Source: JASHVB01 sp035508435
Lineage (GTDB): Bacteria; Pseudomonadota; Alphaproteobacteria; Acetobacterales; Acetobacteraceae
Length of the DNA stretch: 64,000 nt
Assembly (NCBI GenBank): GCA_035508435.1
Contig: DATJNA010000063.1
Span: forward strand, 20,350 to 84,349
Direction: 5' to 3'
Shown here: one piece after another, positions 1-9,679 of the stretch
How the letters are laid out: every line of letters begins with the position of its first letter
How positions within the stretch are numbered: position 1 is the first letter of the stretch
Notes under the pieces: generated by a model
Database searches by the model: none
What the model was told of the DNA's origin: nothing
Seen by the model: only the letters and a program-made list of their open reading frames with translations
Position numbers and translations under genes: made by a program

Positions 1-28
1 AGGCTGGACGGCGTTGCCGGCGCCACCC

Positions 29-817
29 CTAAGTCTGCGAGTCGAATTGCTGGCGCACATGCGCCGCCAGCCGGCGCAGCTCCGCCGCCGGGATCGGCGC
101 CACCACCGTGTAGCCGACGCCTTTGTCGATCCAGGCACAGCCATCCATGCTGCCCACGGTCACCAGATGCGCCGCGGCGTCGGCCATGCCCGGCATCGGC
201 AGCACGAACACGCTCAGCCGGACCCCCGCCTCGTCCTGGTACATGAACAACCCCGCCGGCCCCTGCGGCGTGGCGGCGAGGCGGCCGCCCATGTAATGGA
301 AACCGGTCGAACCCATGTCCGGCGGGGCCACCGTCCGCTTCAGCCGGTTGGAGACCCAGCGGGCCAGGTCCTCACGTTGCCCCGCCCCCAGTTCGGTCGG
401 GCGGCGGCGGTCGGCGGCGTAGACCGTGTGGTTGGCGATGGCCTCGCGCGCGAGCAAGGTCAACTCGCTCGGCGCGCCGGCGATACGCGCACGCAGCCCC
501 CAGCCGCCGGCGCCCCCGAGCAAGAACGCCAGCACGACAGCGGCGGCGGCGCGCCAAACCAGGCGGCGTTCGGCGGCCCGGTCGGCCAGGCGTTCGGCCA
601 CCACGGCTTCCAGATTAAGCCGCGGCGGCAGCGGCTCGGCGGCGACCGCGGCGAAGCCCGCGCGCAAGGCCTCGCGTTGCGCGGCGTAGGCGGCGATACG
701 CTCTGCCGTCTCGGCCGACTCCAGCAGGCCGCGCGCGACCTCCGCCGCGCGCTCCGGCGGAAGCTGGCCGTCGACATAGGCGTGGAGGTCGGATTCGGGG
801 ATGGGGTTGTCACTCAC
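29..817 (-). CDS. Membrane anti-sigma factor (partner of the ECF sigma upstream)
   Basis: A 262-residue protein from a GTG start. The short N-terminal region (ESDLHAYVDGQLP) is the typical opening of zinc-finger-like or ZAS-related anti-sigma domains. A single hydrophobic segment follows at about residues 87-107, and the remainder of about 155 residues is predicted periplasmic. It lies 79 bp downstream of an ECF sigma factor on the same strand, the usual sigma/anti-sigma operon order, so it probably holds that sigma factor at the membrane until a signal arrives. I see no complete HxxxCxxC zinc motif at the N-terminus, so zinc binding is doubtful. The open frame extends 14 codons upstream, but the GTG at 815-817 fits the family start better. 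Family assignment is by architecture and context, not by close homology. Confidence 0.8.
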   Translation of the reverse strand: MSDNPIPESDLHAYVDGQLPPERAAEVARGLLESAETAERIAAYAAQREALRAGFAAVAAEPLPPRLNLEAVVAERLADRAAERRLVWRAAAAVVLAFLLGGAGGWGLRARIAGAPSELTLLAREAIANHTVYAADRRRPTELGAGQREDLARWVSNRLKRTVAPPDMGSTGFHYMGGRLAATPQGPAGLFMYQDEAGVRLSVFVLPMPGMADAAAHLVTVGSMDGCAWIDKGVGYTVVAPIPAAELRRLAAHVRQQFDSQT

Positions 818-896
818 GCCGACCCGTCCCCCCTTCCCCTGGTTTGGCCGCTTCCCCAAGCCCGGTTGGGGAGGGGACGGCTCTGCGCCATCCGCC

Positions 897-1505
897 TCAC
901 TTCACCCTCCGCAGCGAAGGCCGCACCGCCTGGCCGGTGTGTTCACGCAGTTTCTCGCGCCCGCGCGCCAGTCGGGACATCACCGTGCCGATCGGCACCC
1001 CCAACACAACCGCGGCCTCGGCGTAGGACAGGTCCTCCACGGAGACCAGCAGGATCACGCTGCGTTGCTCCTCCGGCAGCAGCGCCAGCCCGCGCTGCAG
1101 GTCGCGCCAGAACAAGGCGTCCTCCTGTGTCGGGCGCAGGCCGGCGGCATCGTCGTGGCTTTCGTCCAGGTTCTCCGGGGTCGGGCGCGACCGCCGCCGC
1201 CGGGCCTGGCTGATGAAGAGATTGTGCATGATGGCAAACAACCAGGCCCTGACATCCGCCTCCTCGCGCCTGGTGTGCAACTTGTCGAGCGCGCGGACCA
1301 GGCAATCATGCACAAGATCGTCCGCCTCGTCGCGGTTGCGCAATAGCGCGACGGCGTAGCGGCGCAACGCCGGGATGGCGGCCTCGATGAGCCCGAGTGC
1401 GCCGGCATCGGCCCGGTGCCGATCTGCCGCATCGCTGCCCCAGGGCGGTTGCGCCTCGCCGGACAGTGCTTGCTCCAGGTTCGGATCCCCGTTGCCCGTG
1501 CTCAT
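897..1505 (-). CDS. ECF-family RNA polymerase sigma factor
   Basis: A 202-residue sigma-70 family protein with only regions 2 and 4, hence extracytoplasmic-function type. Region 2 contains RNRDEADDLVHDCLVRAL and the promoter-melting stretch VRAWLFAIMHNLF. Region 4 contains LPEEQRSVILL and a helix-turn-helix in LSYAEAAVVLGVPIGTVMSR. It would recruit RNA polymerase to stress-type promoters. The ATG at 1503-1505 is preferred over an in-frame upstream start because the Ser/Gly-rich leader is short in relatives. The gene is divergent from secA and followed by its likely anti-sigma gene. An autoregulatory promoter is expected but I could not place one convincingly. Confidence 0.93.
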   Translation of the reverse strand: MSTGNGDPNLEQALSGEAQPPWGSDAADRHRADAGALGLIEAAIPALRRYAVALLRNRDEADDLVHDCLVRALDKLHTRREEADVRAWLFAIMHNLFISQARRRRSRPTPENLDESHDDAAGLRPTQEDALFWRDLQRGLALLPEEQRSVILLVSVEDLSYAEAAVVLGVPIGTVMSRLARGREKLREHTGQAVRPSLRRVK

Positions 1506-1663
1506 TGACGCGCCACCGGGACCGTTATTCCGTGCGCCCAAGCGTCATCGGCAAATCGTTGACCCTGGCGCGGGCGGGTCTTATCTGCGTCGGGCGGACT
1601 TGCCCGGTGCCCCTGGATCGCGAGAGGGCCCCCGCGCCGGCCGCCCCGGCCTGGAAGGTTCGC

Positions 1664-4429
<2,766 letters not shown>

Positions 4430-4757
4430 GTCGGGAGCGGGGACTGCGCTCTCGGCGCAGGCGGGCTCGTTTCGCTCAGTACCAAACCGCACCGGCGCGT
4501 TCGTCAGAGATCGCGGCACGTGCTGGCCGCCGACTGTCAGTCCCGCCGACCAGGATGAACGGGCGCACCTGCCGTCTGCCATCCACGCCGCGGGATCGTC
4601 GGCTCGCCTGCACACAACGGTCCAACGATCGCCTGCACACAACGGTCCAACGAGCCATGGTCTGGTTTGCGCACGCCGCCGGCTATGTTAGAGTTTCTAT
4701 CCAGCACAGGTTGCTGTGCAACATACGTTTCCATCCAGCACAGGGAAGGCCCACCGG
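4430..4757. other. Intergenic region with two sets of short direct repeats
   Basis: No convincing gene is present. It carries a perfect 25-bp tandem duplication (4604-4628 and 4629-4653, beginning TCGCCTGCACACAACGG) and a near-perfect 18-bp direct repeat (4693-4710 and 4727-4744, core ATCCAGCACAGG) just upstream of the next gene. The second pair sits where a promoter or operator would be expected. It could act as a repeated regulatory site, but that is inference. Confidence 0.6.
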
Positions 4758-6059
4758 ATGCCCGAACCGACGCACGCCACCGCCGAGCAAGCCTCACCCG
4801 CCGCCAAACGCCGCGGCAACCCCAGCCTCCATTTGGCGCCGCGCTGCGGCGCGCGCACCCGCTCGGGCTGTCCCTGCCAGGCGCCGGCGATCCGCGGCAA
4901 GCAACGCTGCCGCATGCACGGCGGCCGCAGCACCGGTCCGCGCACGCCGGAAGGGCGGCAACGCCTGCGCGAGGCTCGGCTCAGCGCGGGCGCCGCCGGC
5001 GCCAAGAGCCGGGCAATCAGGTATTTCCGCAGCGGCCTCGTCCGCAGCGGTCGGATGCAGCGGGCCGCCCTGGCATGTCACAAATTCCTGCCCGCCGACC
5101 TCGTCTCGCGCTTGTTCTCATGCAGCGCCCCGGAACTCGGCATCCCGGTCTGCCCGGACGGCGGCCTCACGGTGGCCGAGGATCGCGCGATGCGGCAGGC
5201 CCACATGGCAGCCCTGGCACCCTGGCGTGTGGCGATTGCCGAAGCGCGGCAGGCGGCGAAGGCGGCCCGGCTCGCGCGCGCCGCGGCACGCCGTGACGCA
5301 AGCCACGCCGCGCCGGCACCGACCCCGCCGGACGGCAGCGAGCCCGCGCTGGCCAGCGAACACGGAATTCGCGTGCCAGAAGCCCATGCACCACGAGCCC
5401 CGCGGACGGCACCACCAGCCGCCAACGGATCGGCCAGCGGCAGCAGTCGAAAATCTGTGCCGGAACCCCATGCACCTGTGGCCGACGGCAGGGCGCGCCC
5501 CGACGCGGCCACGGGCGCCGTTGCCCCGTGCGACCATCCGATGCCAGAACCCCATGCACCAGAGGCAGCGCGACCGGCGGGGTCCGACCCAGTCGCGGCC
5601 GCAGGCGCCTCGCACGAGGTTGCCGCGCCGAAACCCCAGGCACCAGAGGCCGTGTGTCCCATGCCGGACGCGCCAATCATGGCGGCGTCCGCGACGCGCG
5701 TGATTCCGAAGCCAATACCCCCTGCACCAGCAGCATCCGCCGCGCCGGCGATTGCTGATCGCGCGGCGACTGACACCCCGGCCAGGATTTCCGTGACAAC
5801 AGCCCATGCACCAGAAGCGCCTTGCTCGCGGGCCGATGCCACGCCCTGCGCGCGCGCAGATTCTGTCCCGGCACCCCAGGCACCAGAGACGACACCCACC
5901 GCCCCACCACGCTTGAGCCGCGCGGCCCGGCGACGCTGGAAATGGCAGCAGCGCCAATTGCGCAAGCACGCCGCTGCCGGCCATGGCCTCCCCTCAGCGC
6001 CGCACGGCATGGCAGGCCCCGCGGCCGGTGCCTTGGCCTCGCCGCTCCGCCCGCGATAA
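4758..6059 (+). CDS. HGG-motif protein with Ala/Pro repeat tail (unknown function)
   Basis: A 433-residue protein. Residues of about 25-75 hold a conserved-looking module, CGARTRSGCPCQAPA followed by CRMHGGRSTGPRTPEG. This CxxxTRxGxPCxxP...CxMHGGxSTGxxTxEG pattern is common in short proteins of alphaproteobacterial genomes and prophages. The Cys/His pattern suggests metal binding, but no function is established to my knowledge. After about residue 190 the protein becomes a low-complexity Ala/Pro tail with seven copies of a PEPHAPEA-like motif at about 28-residue spacing, then a basic C-terminus (LSRAARRRWKWQQRQL). The start at 4758 has an AGGGAAGG-like ribosome site. It lies in an island between secA and ilvD. 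It could be a phage-derived DNA-binding protein. Confidence 0.7.
   Translation: MPEPTHATAEQASPAAKRRGNPSLHLAPRCGARTRSGCPCQAPAIRGKQRCRMHGGRSTGPRTPEGRQRLREARLSAGAAGAKSRAIRYFRSGLVRSGRMQRAALACHKFLPADLVSRLFSCSAPELGIPVCPDGGLTVAEDRAMRQAHMAALAPWRVAIAEARQAAKAARLARAAARRDASHAAPAPTPPDGSEPALASEHGIRVPEAHAPRAPRTAPPAANGSASGSSRKSVPEPHAPVADGRARPDAATGAVAPCDHPMPEPHAPEAARPAGSDPVAAAGASHEVAAPKPQAPEAVCPMPDAPIMAASATRVIPKPIPPAPAASAAPAIADRAATDTPARISVTTAHAPEAPCSRADATPCARADSVPAPQAPETTPTAPPRLSRAARRRWKWQQRQLRKHAAAGHGLPSAPHGMAGPAAGALASPLRPR
5373..5890 (+). repeat. Seven-copy, about 84-bp-period repeat inside the HGG protein gene
   Basis: Copies begin near 5373, 5455, 5540, 5624, 5702, 5793 and 5866. Each has a conserved core close to GCCAGAACCCCATGCACCAG, followed by AGGC, set in unrelated Ala-rich spacer sequence. 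The first four are spaced at 82-85 bp (28 codons). The core encodes (V/M)PEPHAPEA on the plus strand and a CMGFWH-type peptide in one frame of the minus strand. Copies 5-7 are degenerate. Confidence 0.8.
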
Positions 6060-6190
6060 CGCCGGACGTAGCAGGAGGGGGACCTCGCCATGCTGACCAG
6101 GCGCTGGGACAAGTCGCTGCCCGGCATGATGATGGCCATGCTGCGGCCGAATATTCCGTCCGTGTTCATGTATGGCGGGTCGATCCTGCC
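6042..6190 (+). pseudogene. ilvD remnant: 5' end joined in frame to an internal fragment
   Basis: Bases 6042-6116 match the leader and first nine codons of the intact ilvD (7269-7343), including the ribosome site and ATG (6090 here). The match then jumps to the part of ilvD encoding LPGMMMAMLR...GGSILPG (7713 onward) and stops near 6190. The junction sits on the 9-bp word GACAAGTCG, present at both ilvD positions (7335 and 7704). Exactly 369 bp (123 codons) are missing, so the reading frame is kept. It reads on into unrelated sequence to a stop at 6296, giving 68 aa. The catalytic and most cluster-binding residues are absent, so this is not a working dehydratase. Scattered mismatches suggest an old duplication or acquisition from a relative. 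Confidence 0.9.
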
Positions 6191-6460
6191 TGGCCACATC
6201 AGGGAGTCGCTGCGTTCCGGCTTCGGTGCGCCGTACAGGGAGATCGGCCACGAAGTCGCTTTGCCCGACCGCAGCGGCCGCATCGACGCAACGTGAGGCG
6301 CCTCGGTCGTCGAATTGACGTGCGACCTGCGGCACGAACTGGGCCACGTGCTGGCGCGGATGCCGGAGGATCTGCTGCTCCCGCTCGCCGTTCCCGCAGC
6401 CCGTGGCCGGACTGGCAACCCGCTGCTACCCGCAAGACGTGAATTCGCATGAGATGCACC
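6191..6460. other. No recognised gene; possible eroded coding sequence
   Basis: Plus-strand translation continues plausibly as VVELTCDLRHELGHVLARMP, in the frame of the ilvD remnant, but is interrupted by a TGA at 6294-6296. This looks like decayed coding sequence of unknown origin rather than an active gene. Confidence 0.4.
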
Positions 6461-6973
6461 ATGGAAAATCGGCTTCAGGCGCTGTATTGGGCGGAGCTGG
6501 TCCAACTTAAGGTGAGTTGCGAATATATTCGCCGGTACCGCGACAGTCTGGGCGCGTGGGTGACGCGGTTTGCGGTCATTCGTGCCGTGGTATCGGTTTC
6601 GGCCCTCGGCACATGGGCCGCCGTGAAGGCCTACCCGATGGTATGGGGTGGTATCATCGCGGCAGCGCAGGTCGCCGACGCACTGCAAAGCGCAGTTCCA
6701 TTCTCCGCCCGCTTCCGCAGCACCAATGCATTGCTCGTTGCGCTCGAGGCGTTGCTGATCGACTGCCAGATGGAATGGGAGGACATTTACGCCGGACGGC
6801 TGGATGAGAACGAAATCAACAAGCGGCGCCATGCCATGATGAAACTGAGGCACGAGGCCGAAGTGAAGAATCTCCCGAACGGTCTTCCGGTCCGCAGTAA
6901 GCTCTTCAGGCTGGCGGAAGACGATGCGGCAGCCTATTTCAGGAACACCGACCAAACAGGAGGCGTTGAATGA
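6461..6973 (+). CDS. Small membrane protein, first gene of a two-gene cassette
   Basis: A 170-residue protein (174 if the ATG at 6449 is used). A polar helical N-terminus is followed by two closely spaced hydrophobic segments (about residues 38-58, AVIRAVVSVSALGTWAAV, and 62-80, MVWGGIIAAAQVADAL). A long charged helical C-terminal part follows, with LEALLIDCQMEWEDIY and a Lys/Arg/Glu-rich stretch. This two-helix hairpin with a cytosolic coiled region recalls SLATT-like or other small conflict-system membrane proteins, but the likeness is architectural only. Base composition is visibly less GC-rich than the neighbours. Its stop overlaps the start of the next small gene by ATGA, so the two are translationally coupled. 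Function unknown. Confidence 0.8.
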   Translation: MENRLQALYWAELVQLKVSCEYIRRYRDSLGAWVTRFAVIRAVVSVSALGTWAAVKAYPMVWGGIIAAAQVADALQSAVPFSARFRSTNALLVALEALLIDCQMEWEDIYAGRLDENEINKRRHAMMKLRHEAEVKNLPNGLPVRSKLFRLAEDDAAAYFRNTDQTGGVE

Positions 6974-7131
6974 CAGCGCACAACGCAAAGGCCAAGGAAC
7001 AACCGAGAATGGCCAATGACAGCGCCATTCCTCGCACCACGCTGAAGATTCCCATGCCTCCCGGTGCGAAGCCACCGCCACCGGCTCCAGCCACGAGCAA
7101 GGCAGCTCCAGACAGGCAACCGAATAAGTAA
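6970..7131 (+). CDS. 53-residue Pro/Lys-rich protein, partner of the membrane protein
   Basis: A short gene starting on the ATGA overlap with the preceding stop (ATG 6970-6972, TGA 6971-6973) and ending at TAA 7129-7131. The product is basic and largely disordered. Its core TLKIPMPPGAKPPPPAPA is a polyproline segment, flanked by Lys/Gln-rich ends. No known domain is visible. The tight coupling implies a joint role with the membrane protein, for example as a regulator, an adaptor binding SH3-like surfaces, or an antitoxin-like partner; all of these are inference. The compositional match to the upstream gene supports joint acquisition. Confidence 0.65.
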   Translation: MTAHNAKAKEQPRMANDSAIPRTTLKIPMPPGAKPPPPAPATSKAAPDRQPNK

Positions 7132-7268
7132 CCACGAGGCTTACCGCTGCCGCCTACCGCACGCCACGGTTCAGCGCCATGCGATCAGAGCTGGCCTCGC
7201 CGCCGACGGCATCGCCGGAGAGATCAAGGCGCTGGTTGGTGCTCTGCGGCTGCCCCGGCTTTTCCTCC

Positions 7269-7343
7269 CCGCTCCGCCCGCTATAACGCCGGACGTAGCC
7301 AGAGGGGGACCTCGCCATGCTGACCAGGCGCTGGGACAAGTCG
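7269..7343 (+). repeat. ilvD leader copy (second copy of the 6042-6116 duplication)
   Basis: About 75 bp nearly identical to 6042-6116, covering sequence upstream of the ribosome site, the site itself (GAGGGGGACC) and the first nine ilvD codons. The two copies flank the membrane/Pro-rich cassette as direct repeats about 1.2 kb apart. They could therefore mark a duplication event or act as recombination substrates. Confidence 0.85.
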
Positions 7344-9041
7344 AAACTGCCATCCCGCCATGTGACCGTGGGGCCGGATCGTGCGCCGCATCGCAGCTAC
7401 TACTACGCGATGGGCCTCACCGAGGACGAGATCGACCAGCCCTTTGTCGGCGTCGCCACCTGCTGGAACGAGGCCGCCCCCTGCAACATCGCGCTGAACC
7501 GCCAGGCGCAGTCGGTGAAGATCGGCGTCAAGGAAGCCGGCGGCACGCCACGCGAGTTCACCACCATCACCGTCACCGACGGCATCGCCATGGGCCACCA
7601 GGGCATGAAGTCGTCGCTGGTCTCGCGCGACCTGATCGCCGACAGCGTGGAGCTGACGGTGCGCGGGCATTGCTATGACGCGCTGGTCGGCCTCGCCGGC
7701 TGCGACAAGTCGCTGCCCGGCATGATGATGGCCATGCTGCGCCTGAACATCCCGAGCGTGTTCATGTATGGCGGGTCGATCCTGCCAGGAAAATTCAAGG
7801 GCCGCGACGTCACCGTGGTCGACGTGTTCGAGGCCGTCGGCCAGCACGCCGCCGGCAACATGAGTGCCGAGGAACTGCACGAGCTGGAATGCGTCGCCTG
7901 CCCGTCGGCGGGGGCCTGCGGCGGGCAGTTCACCGCCAACACCATGGCGACGATCAGCGAGGCGATCGGCTTGGCATTGCCCGGCAGCGCCGGCTCCCCG
8001 GCACCCTATGAAGACCGTGACCGGTTCGCGGTGGAATCCGGCCGCGCGGTGATGCGGCTGGTGGAAACCGGCCTCAGGCCGCGCGACATCGTCACCCGCA
8101 AGGCGCTGGAGAACGCCGCAATGGTGGCCGGTGCCACCGGCGGTTCCACCAACGCCGGCCTGCATCTTCCGGCGATCGCGCACGAGGCGGGCATCCGCTT
8201 CACCATGGACGACGTGGTGGCGATCATGCGCCGCACGCCGTACATCGCCGACCTGAAGCCCGCCGGCAAATACGTCGCCTTCGACGTGTTCCAGGTCGGC
8301 GGCATTCCGGTCATCCTGAAGGCATTGCTCGATGGCGGACTGCTGCACGGCGACTGCATCACCGTCACCGGCAGGACGCTGGCGGAGAATTTGCAGAAGG
8401 TGGCGTTCCCCACAGACCAGAAGGTGGTCTATCCGGTGTCGAACCCGATCTCGGCCACCGGCGGCCTGACCGGTCTGCACGGCAATCTGGCGCCCGAGGG
8501 TGCAATCGTGAAGATCGCCGGCATGAAGAACCTGCGCTTCGAAGGCACCGCGCTGTGCTTCGACTGCGAGGAGGACGCGTTCGCCGCGGTGCAGGCCCGC
8601 GCCTACAAGCCGGGCGATGTGATCGTGATCCGTTATGAAGGTCCCAGGGGCGGTCCCGGCATGCGGGAGATGCTGTCCACCACCGGGGCGATCTACGGCC
8701 AGGGCATGGGCGAGCAAGTGGCACTGATCACCGACGGCAGGTTCAGCGGCGCGACGCACGGGTTCTGCATCGGCCATGTCGGGCCGGAAGCCGCCGTCGG
8801 CGGCCCGATCGCATTGCTGAAGAACGGCGACAGGATCGTCATCGACGCAGACAAGGGCACCATCGACATGCTGGTGCCGGAGGCGGAGCTCGCCGCGCGC
8901 AAGGCCGCCTGGCAGCCGCGCAAGACCGACTACAACAGCGGTGCGATCTGGAAATACGCGCAGCTCGTCGGCCCGGCGCAGTTCGGCGCGGTGACGCATC
9001 CCGGCGGGGCGGCGGAATCCCACTGCTACGCCGACATTTAG
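7317..9041 (+). CDS. ilvD: Dihydroxy-acid dehydratase
   Basis: A 574-residue IlvD/Edd enzyme that dehydrates 2,3-dihydroxyisovalerate and dihydroxymethylvalerate to the 2-oxo acids in valine, isoleucine and leucine synthesis. Iron-sulfur ligand regions are present: TCWNEAAPCN near residues 48-57, GLAGCDKSLPGM near 127-138, and CPSAGACGGQFTANTM near 200-215. The conserved DGRFSG and GHVGPEA motifs are near the C-terminus. Full length for the family. The start ATG at 7317 has a GAGGGGGACC ribosome site. Upstream sequence and the first nine codons are duplicated at 6042-6116. The gene is monocistronic and followed by a REP-type palindrome. Confidence 0.98.
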   Translation: MLTRRWDKSKLPSRHVTVGPDRAPHRSYYYAMGLTEDEIDQPFVGVATCWNEAAPCNIALNRQAQSVKIGVKEAGGTPREFTTITVTDGIAMGHQGMKSSLVSRDLIADSVELTVRGHCYDALVGLAGCDKSLPGMMMAMLRLNIPSVFMYGGSILPGKFKGRDVTVVDVFEAVGQHAAGNMSAEELHELECVACPSAGACGGQFTANTMATISEAIGLALPGSAGSPAPYEDRDRFAVESGRAVMRLVETGLRPRDIVTRKALENAAMVAGATGGSTNAGLHLPAIAHEAGIRFTMDDVVAIMRRTPYIADLKPAGKYVAFDVFQVGGIPVILKALLDGGLLHGDCITVTGRTLAENLQKVAFPTDQKVVYPVSNPISATGGLTGLHGNLAPEGAIVKIAGMKNLRFEGTALCFDCEEDAFAAVQARAYKPGDVIVIRYEGPRGGPGMREMLSTTGAIYGQGMGEQVALITDGRFSGATHGFCIGHVGPEAAVGGPIALLKNGDRIVIDADKGTIDMLVPEAELAARKAAWQPRKTDYNSGAIWKYAQLVGPAQFGAVTHPGGAAESHCYADI

Positions 9042-9078
9042 AATTGTGATCCCGACGCTTCGGGGCAGCCAACCACGT

Positions 9079-9152
9079 GTCATGGCGAGCGAAGCAATCC
9101 CGGCGCGTCGTGCGTCATGCGACCCGGATTGCTTCACGGCGCTCGCAATGAC
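9079..9152. repeat. REP-type palindromic element
   Basis: The left arm GTCATGGCGAGCGAAGCAAT and the right arm ending GCTCGCAATGAC are imperfect inverted repeats around a GC-rich loop. The same family (GTCATTGCGAG...GCAATCC) recurs at 11085-11191, 23424-23746 and 52080-52167. It lies between the ilvD stop and the tRNA gene, where it could also act as a transcription end. The rest of 9042-9464 shows no gene I can support. Confidence 0.75.
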
Positions 9153-9464
9153 TGCGGCGAGCGCAGGCACCAGGCGTCAGACTCGCAACGCCGGCGCCAA
9201 CGGCCGGCGAACCGACCCTGCCCGCGGCCGCGCGCGAGCACTGCTTCGACCGAGGCTGTTGACGCGTGCAACGTCGGCCATTGACACGCGCGGCGCTGGC
9301 CGCGCGACGGCGCCAGGCGCCCGCCTGTGGACCGATGCTCGAGGACGGTCGGCTGCCCCAGGAGGATCAGCCGCTTGCCGCTCCGAGAGGCTCACGGCCC
9401 TGGGAATGCCGGGTGGATGCCGGGTCGCTGGGATGACCCGACGGCGCGGCGCCCGTCGTTCCGC

Positions 9465-9540
9465 TGGTGGAGCCAACCGGAGTCGAACCGGCGACCTCCT
9501 GAATGCCATTCAGGCGCTCTCCCAACTGAGCTATGGCCCC
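9465..9540 (-). tRNA. tRNA-Ala, anticodon GGC
   Basis: The minus-strand sequence folds as a standard 76-nt cloverleaf. The acceptor GGGGCCA pairs with TGGCTCC, with one G-U pair. The D arm contains AGCTCAGTTGGGAGAGCG. The anticodon stem is CCTGA/TCAGG with loop ATGGCAT, anticodon GGC. The T arm contains GGTTCGACTCC, and CCA is encoded at the 3' end (9465-9467). It reads GCC and GCU alanine codons. No att-like duplicate of its 3' end was noticed in the window. Confidence 0.97.
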
Positions 9541-9679
9541 GCGCAGGGAGGCGGCATATAGCGCCGCCCCCTCCGGCCAGGCAAGCGTGCCCCGCGCCGC
9601 CCGTCGCCTGGCGCCGCAGCCGGGTTGTAGCCATTCCCGCGGATTCGCGACATAACACCCGGGGAGGGAGAGTATTGCC

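Noticed and set aside
1506..1560. Possible ECF-type autoregulatory promoter (GGAATAAC ... CGTCA) before the sigma factor
   Set aside because: The would-be -10 element overlaps the start codon, so no transcript could begin upstream of the gene start from it.
1397..1663. Upstream extension of secA by 89 codons
   Set aside because: The extension is low-complexity, reads through the divergent sigma gene and does not resemble SecA; the standard N-terminus starts at 1664.
5078..7135. Very long open frame on the minus strand across the island
   Set aside because: It is a shadow of the GC-rich, repeat-bearing plus-strand gene and crosses the ilvD remnant and cassette; its repeats mirror the plus-strand repeats.
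9042..9540. tRNA-Ala as an integration site for a genomic island
   Set aside because: No integrase and no second copy of the tRNA 3' end were found; the accessory island lies on the far side of ilvD.
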